A stretch of 64,000 nt of DNA. It comes from Pseudofabraea citricarpa (Eukaryota > Ascomycota > Leotiomycetes > Helotiales > Dermateaceae). This document shows, one piece after another, positions 61,275-64,000 of the stretch. Every line of letters starts with the position of its first letter. Position 1 is the stretch's first letter. The notes under the pieces are model-generated. The model was not told the origin of the DNA and did no database searches. It saw only the letters and a list, made by a program, of their open reading frames with translations. The translations under genes and the position numbers were made by a program. The stretch lies in the NCBI GenBank assembly GCA_029641185.1, contig JAPWGK010000004.1, positions 806,001 to 870,000 of the forward strand, read 5' to 3'.

Positions 61275-64000
61275 AATTTATAAAAAGATAAATTCCTAGT
61301 AAGCTAAGTAAAATTATATATATATAATATTATTTATTTAGTTAATTTAATAATATTAAAATAAAAGGAAATCTTCCTAAGAATCTTAAGTTTATCTAAG
61401 CTAGCTTTTAATAACTCTTTAAAAAAGTATTAAATAATAAGATTAAAAAACTTAGTAAGAATAATAAGATTTTTTATAATAAGCGTTTTAAGATATATTT
61501 ATATATCTCTTAAATTATCTAATAAAAAAAGATTTATTCTAGTAATAATAAATACTAGTAGATTATCTAAATTTAAGAGATTAATAATAAATTATATTCT
61601 AGAAATATTATATTAAATAAGCTTAGTAAATATTAGTTATCTTATATATTACTTTTTATCTTATAACTTAGGATTAAAAGATAAAATTACTTTTATATTA
61701 TTAATTAATCTTTTTAGAACTAGATTATTTACTTAATCTTTCTAATTAAATATTATAATAACCTCCTTTAATTTAAATATTAAAAGTTACTTTAAATCAG
61801 ATTTTATATCTTACTAATATCTTTTCTTAGTTTAAATTAAGTTATTATAAGATATAATATATATAAGAATATAATTATAAAGAAAAAATATAAAAGTTAT
61901 ATTATAATTAAATTTATTATAAGTTAATATAATTAAAACTAATAATAAAACTAATATAACTTACCTCTAGTTATAATAATTTATATATTATTTTATAAAA
62001 GCTTTAAGAGATATAAGTTTTAATCTTAATTTATTTTTATTACTAAGATAACCTTTAATCTTATAAGGAAATAAAGTTAAATAAATAATTAGAAAGATAT
62101 TTATATTTATATACGAACTTATAAGACTTATTCTAATATACTAATAATATTAAATATTTAATATAAAGAATAATAGATTATTAGAAAGCTCTTATAAATT
62201 ATTAGAATTATTATTAAAGAAAATATAATTATTAGCTTTCTCTAAATATCTAGGTTTTTATAACTTAGTTATAAGTTTAACTTAAATATTATTAAGAATA
62301 ATAAAAAGTATATTAATTATATTTAGCTTTATATTATAAGTTTCTAATAAATAAGAGAAAGATATAATAATTTTAGGATTAACCTTACTTAATTATATAT
62401 CTAATTTATTTTAATAAATATTATCTTAAAAACTTATTATATATCTTTCTTAAGTAAGCGAATTTTTATAAAATATCTTATCTTTAATTATTAATTATTT
62501 GATTTTTATAAGAATAAATAATTCTAAATCCTAGGAATCTAATATTAAATAATTAATAAAAATATTATTATACTTAGGATTATATTTATATAATTATTAT
62601 AAAATATATAATATTTTTTTTTTATTTATAAAATAAAATCTTACTAATATAACTTAATTAAGTTCTTTCTTATCTTTTTATATAATTATAATTATTATAT
62701 AATTAATAAGTTTTATAAATAATAATAAGATTAAGAATATACTTAAATCTTATTTAATAATAACTAGATATTTATAATTAAACTAAGTTACCCCTAATAT
62801 TTTAGTATTCTCTAATAACTTAAAAAAGAAGCTTATAATATAAGTTTTTATAATAAACGCTTCTTTTACTTAAGTTAATCTCTTAAGCTTTAGAAGATAT
62901 ATCTAATAAATAATAATATTATAAAAGTTTAATATAAAGAATTTTAGAGAAAGATTATCTTTTTAGATTAATATAATATAATCCGTATATAAAATAATAA
63001 TATTACTAGTAATTATATAATAATCCTAAGTAAAAGTATAATAATAACTTTTATAAGATTTAAGAAAAGCTAATAATACTAGATTATTTATATTTATCTA
63101 AGAAGCTTTACTTAATAAAAAAAGAATATTATAATAAGTATAAGCTTCTTATTTTATTTTAGTTTTTATTACTTTCTTAAAATCTTATATATAATATTAT
63201 TAAACCTTAGGTATTATTATTTCTAGAAATCTTTATAAGATAATTATAATATAATTATATTTTTTCTTAAGCTAAGAATTAGGAGAATAATTTATTTTAA
63301 CCCTAGGAAAAAGAATATTTATAGATAATTAAAGGTTCTAAGATCGTAAAATAAATAATTATATAAGTTATTTAAATATATTAAACTTAAGCTCCTAAAA
63401 TTAATTAATAAATAAAATATAAGAATATAAATCTACTTATAATCTCTTATTTAACTTATTATTAAGTATTTTATATCCTTTTACTCTTACTAATAATTTT
63501 AGCCTAAGAGAAATTATTATATATCTTAGAGCTAATATTTCTAGGTTAAAGAATAAACTCCTAAGTTATCTTATTTCGATTAATATTAAACTAAGAGTAA
63601 AAACAATTTATACTTTAACTTAAAGATTATAACTTTTATATAATATTAGAAAAATAAGTTAGATATATTTCTAAATAAAAACTTATATTAGAAATTAAAT
63701 TATAAAAATTAAAAGCTAATAGCTTAAGGAAATCTTATTATTTAGCTAAAACATAAGTATTTAATAAAGGTTTATTCTCTTAAATTATATCTATTATCTA
63801 AGAAGAAAATAATAATTTAGATATAAGTAGCTAAACTTATTATATTATACTAGGAGAAAAACTAATATTATATTATTTAACTTATTAAACTAAACTTAAT
63901 AATAATCTAGATATAAGCGGCCGGATTTATTAGATTAAGCTAAAAGAAAAAAAATAATCCTTAGACTTATAAATATATTAAGTTAAACTTAAAAAAGGAT

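Larger units (their letters stand above)
42618..64000. repeat. RIP-degraded A+T-rich block (isochore)
   Basis: From about 42618 to the window end the sequence is overwhelmingly A and T. CpA and its complement TpG are almost absent; single survivors are seen, for example at about 46102, 50398, 52497 and 60282. This is the expected end state of repeat-induced point mutation, which converts CpA to TpA. No intact reading frame of useful length exists on either strand. Inside are tandem arrays, palindromic repeats and a dated Ty3/Gypsy insertion. Other stretches (42650-45900, 48050-54900, 61280-64000) are probably further dead transposons that I cannot assign. Confidence 0.9.

Noticed and set aside
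61280..64000. Possible Copia-type coding remnant on the minus strand
   Set aside because: The reverse complement gives suggestive hydrophobic runs but no ordered motifs I can defend after such heavy mutation.

Overview
The window looks like chromosomal DNA of a filamentous ascomycete (Pezizomycotina, possibly Leotiomycetes; the class is an inference from gene content). Genes carry many short introns of about 45-125 nt with GT-AG ends. Fungus-specific families are present: a DUF2985 membrane protein, a Zn2Cys6 regulator, a HeLo-like/ankyrin protein and an SLAC1/TDT transporter. The last 21 kb is an extremely A+T-rich block almost without CpA and TpG, which is the footprint of repeat-induced point mutation (RIP).

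Layout. 1-2016: 3' part of a DUF2985 membrane protein gene (+). 2573-3590: secreted GH12 endoglucanase (-). 4352-8195: large HeLo-like/ankyrin protein (-). 8989-11584: FAD monooxygenase fused to a polytopic membrane domain (-), divergent from a Zn2Cys6 transcription factor at 12752-15400 (+). 15671-20240 (-) and 30369-34703 (+): two intact, diverged paralogues. Each joins an N-terminal GHKL (MORC/Hsp90-type) ATPase-like domain to a C-terminal C5-cytosine-methyltransferase-like domain whose PCQ catalytic Cys is missing. Between them lie a nitroreductase (22875-23611, -), an FAD/NAD(P)H reductase without flavodoxin domain (25089-27038, -) and long non-coding stretches rich in simple repeats. 34953-37301: large secreted protein with a PKD-like module (-). 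39564-41141: ten-helix SLAC1/TDT anion transporter (-). 42618-64000: RIP-degraded block with several tandem and palindromic repeat families and one complete but dead Ty3/Gypsy chromovirus (54930-61274). The element has 345-bp LTRs that differ only by transitions and a 5-bp target duplication.

Gene models were spliced by hand. For every multi-exon gene the exon lengths sum to a multiple of three with matching intron phases. The main point of interest is the pair of GHKL-ATPase/pseudo-methyltransferase genes. Both keep long open frames, conserved intron positions and the same lost catalytic residues, in a genome that evidently uses RIP. This suggests selected, non-catalytic chromatin or genome-defence factors; the role is inference. 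The monooxygenase plus divergent regulator could be a minimal secondary-metabolite locus, but no backbone synthase is present in the window.
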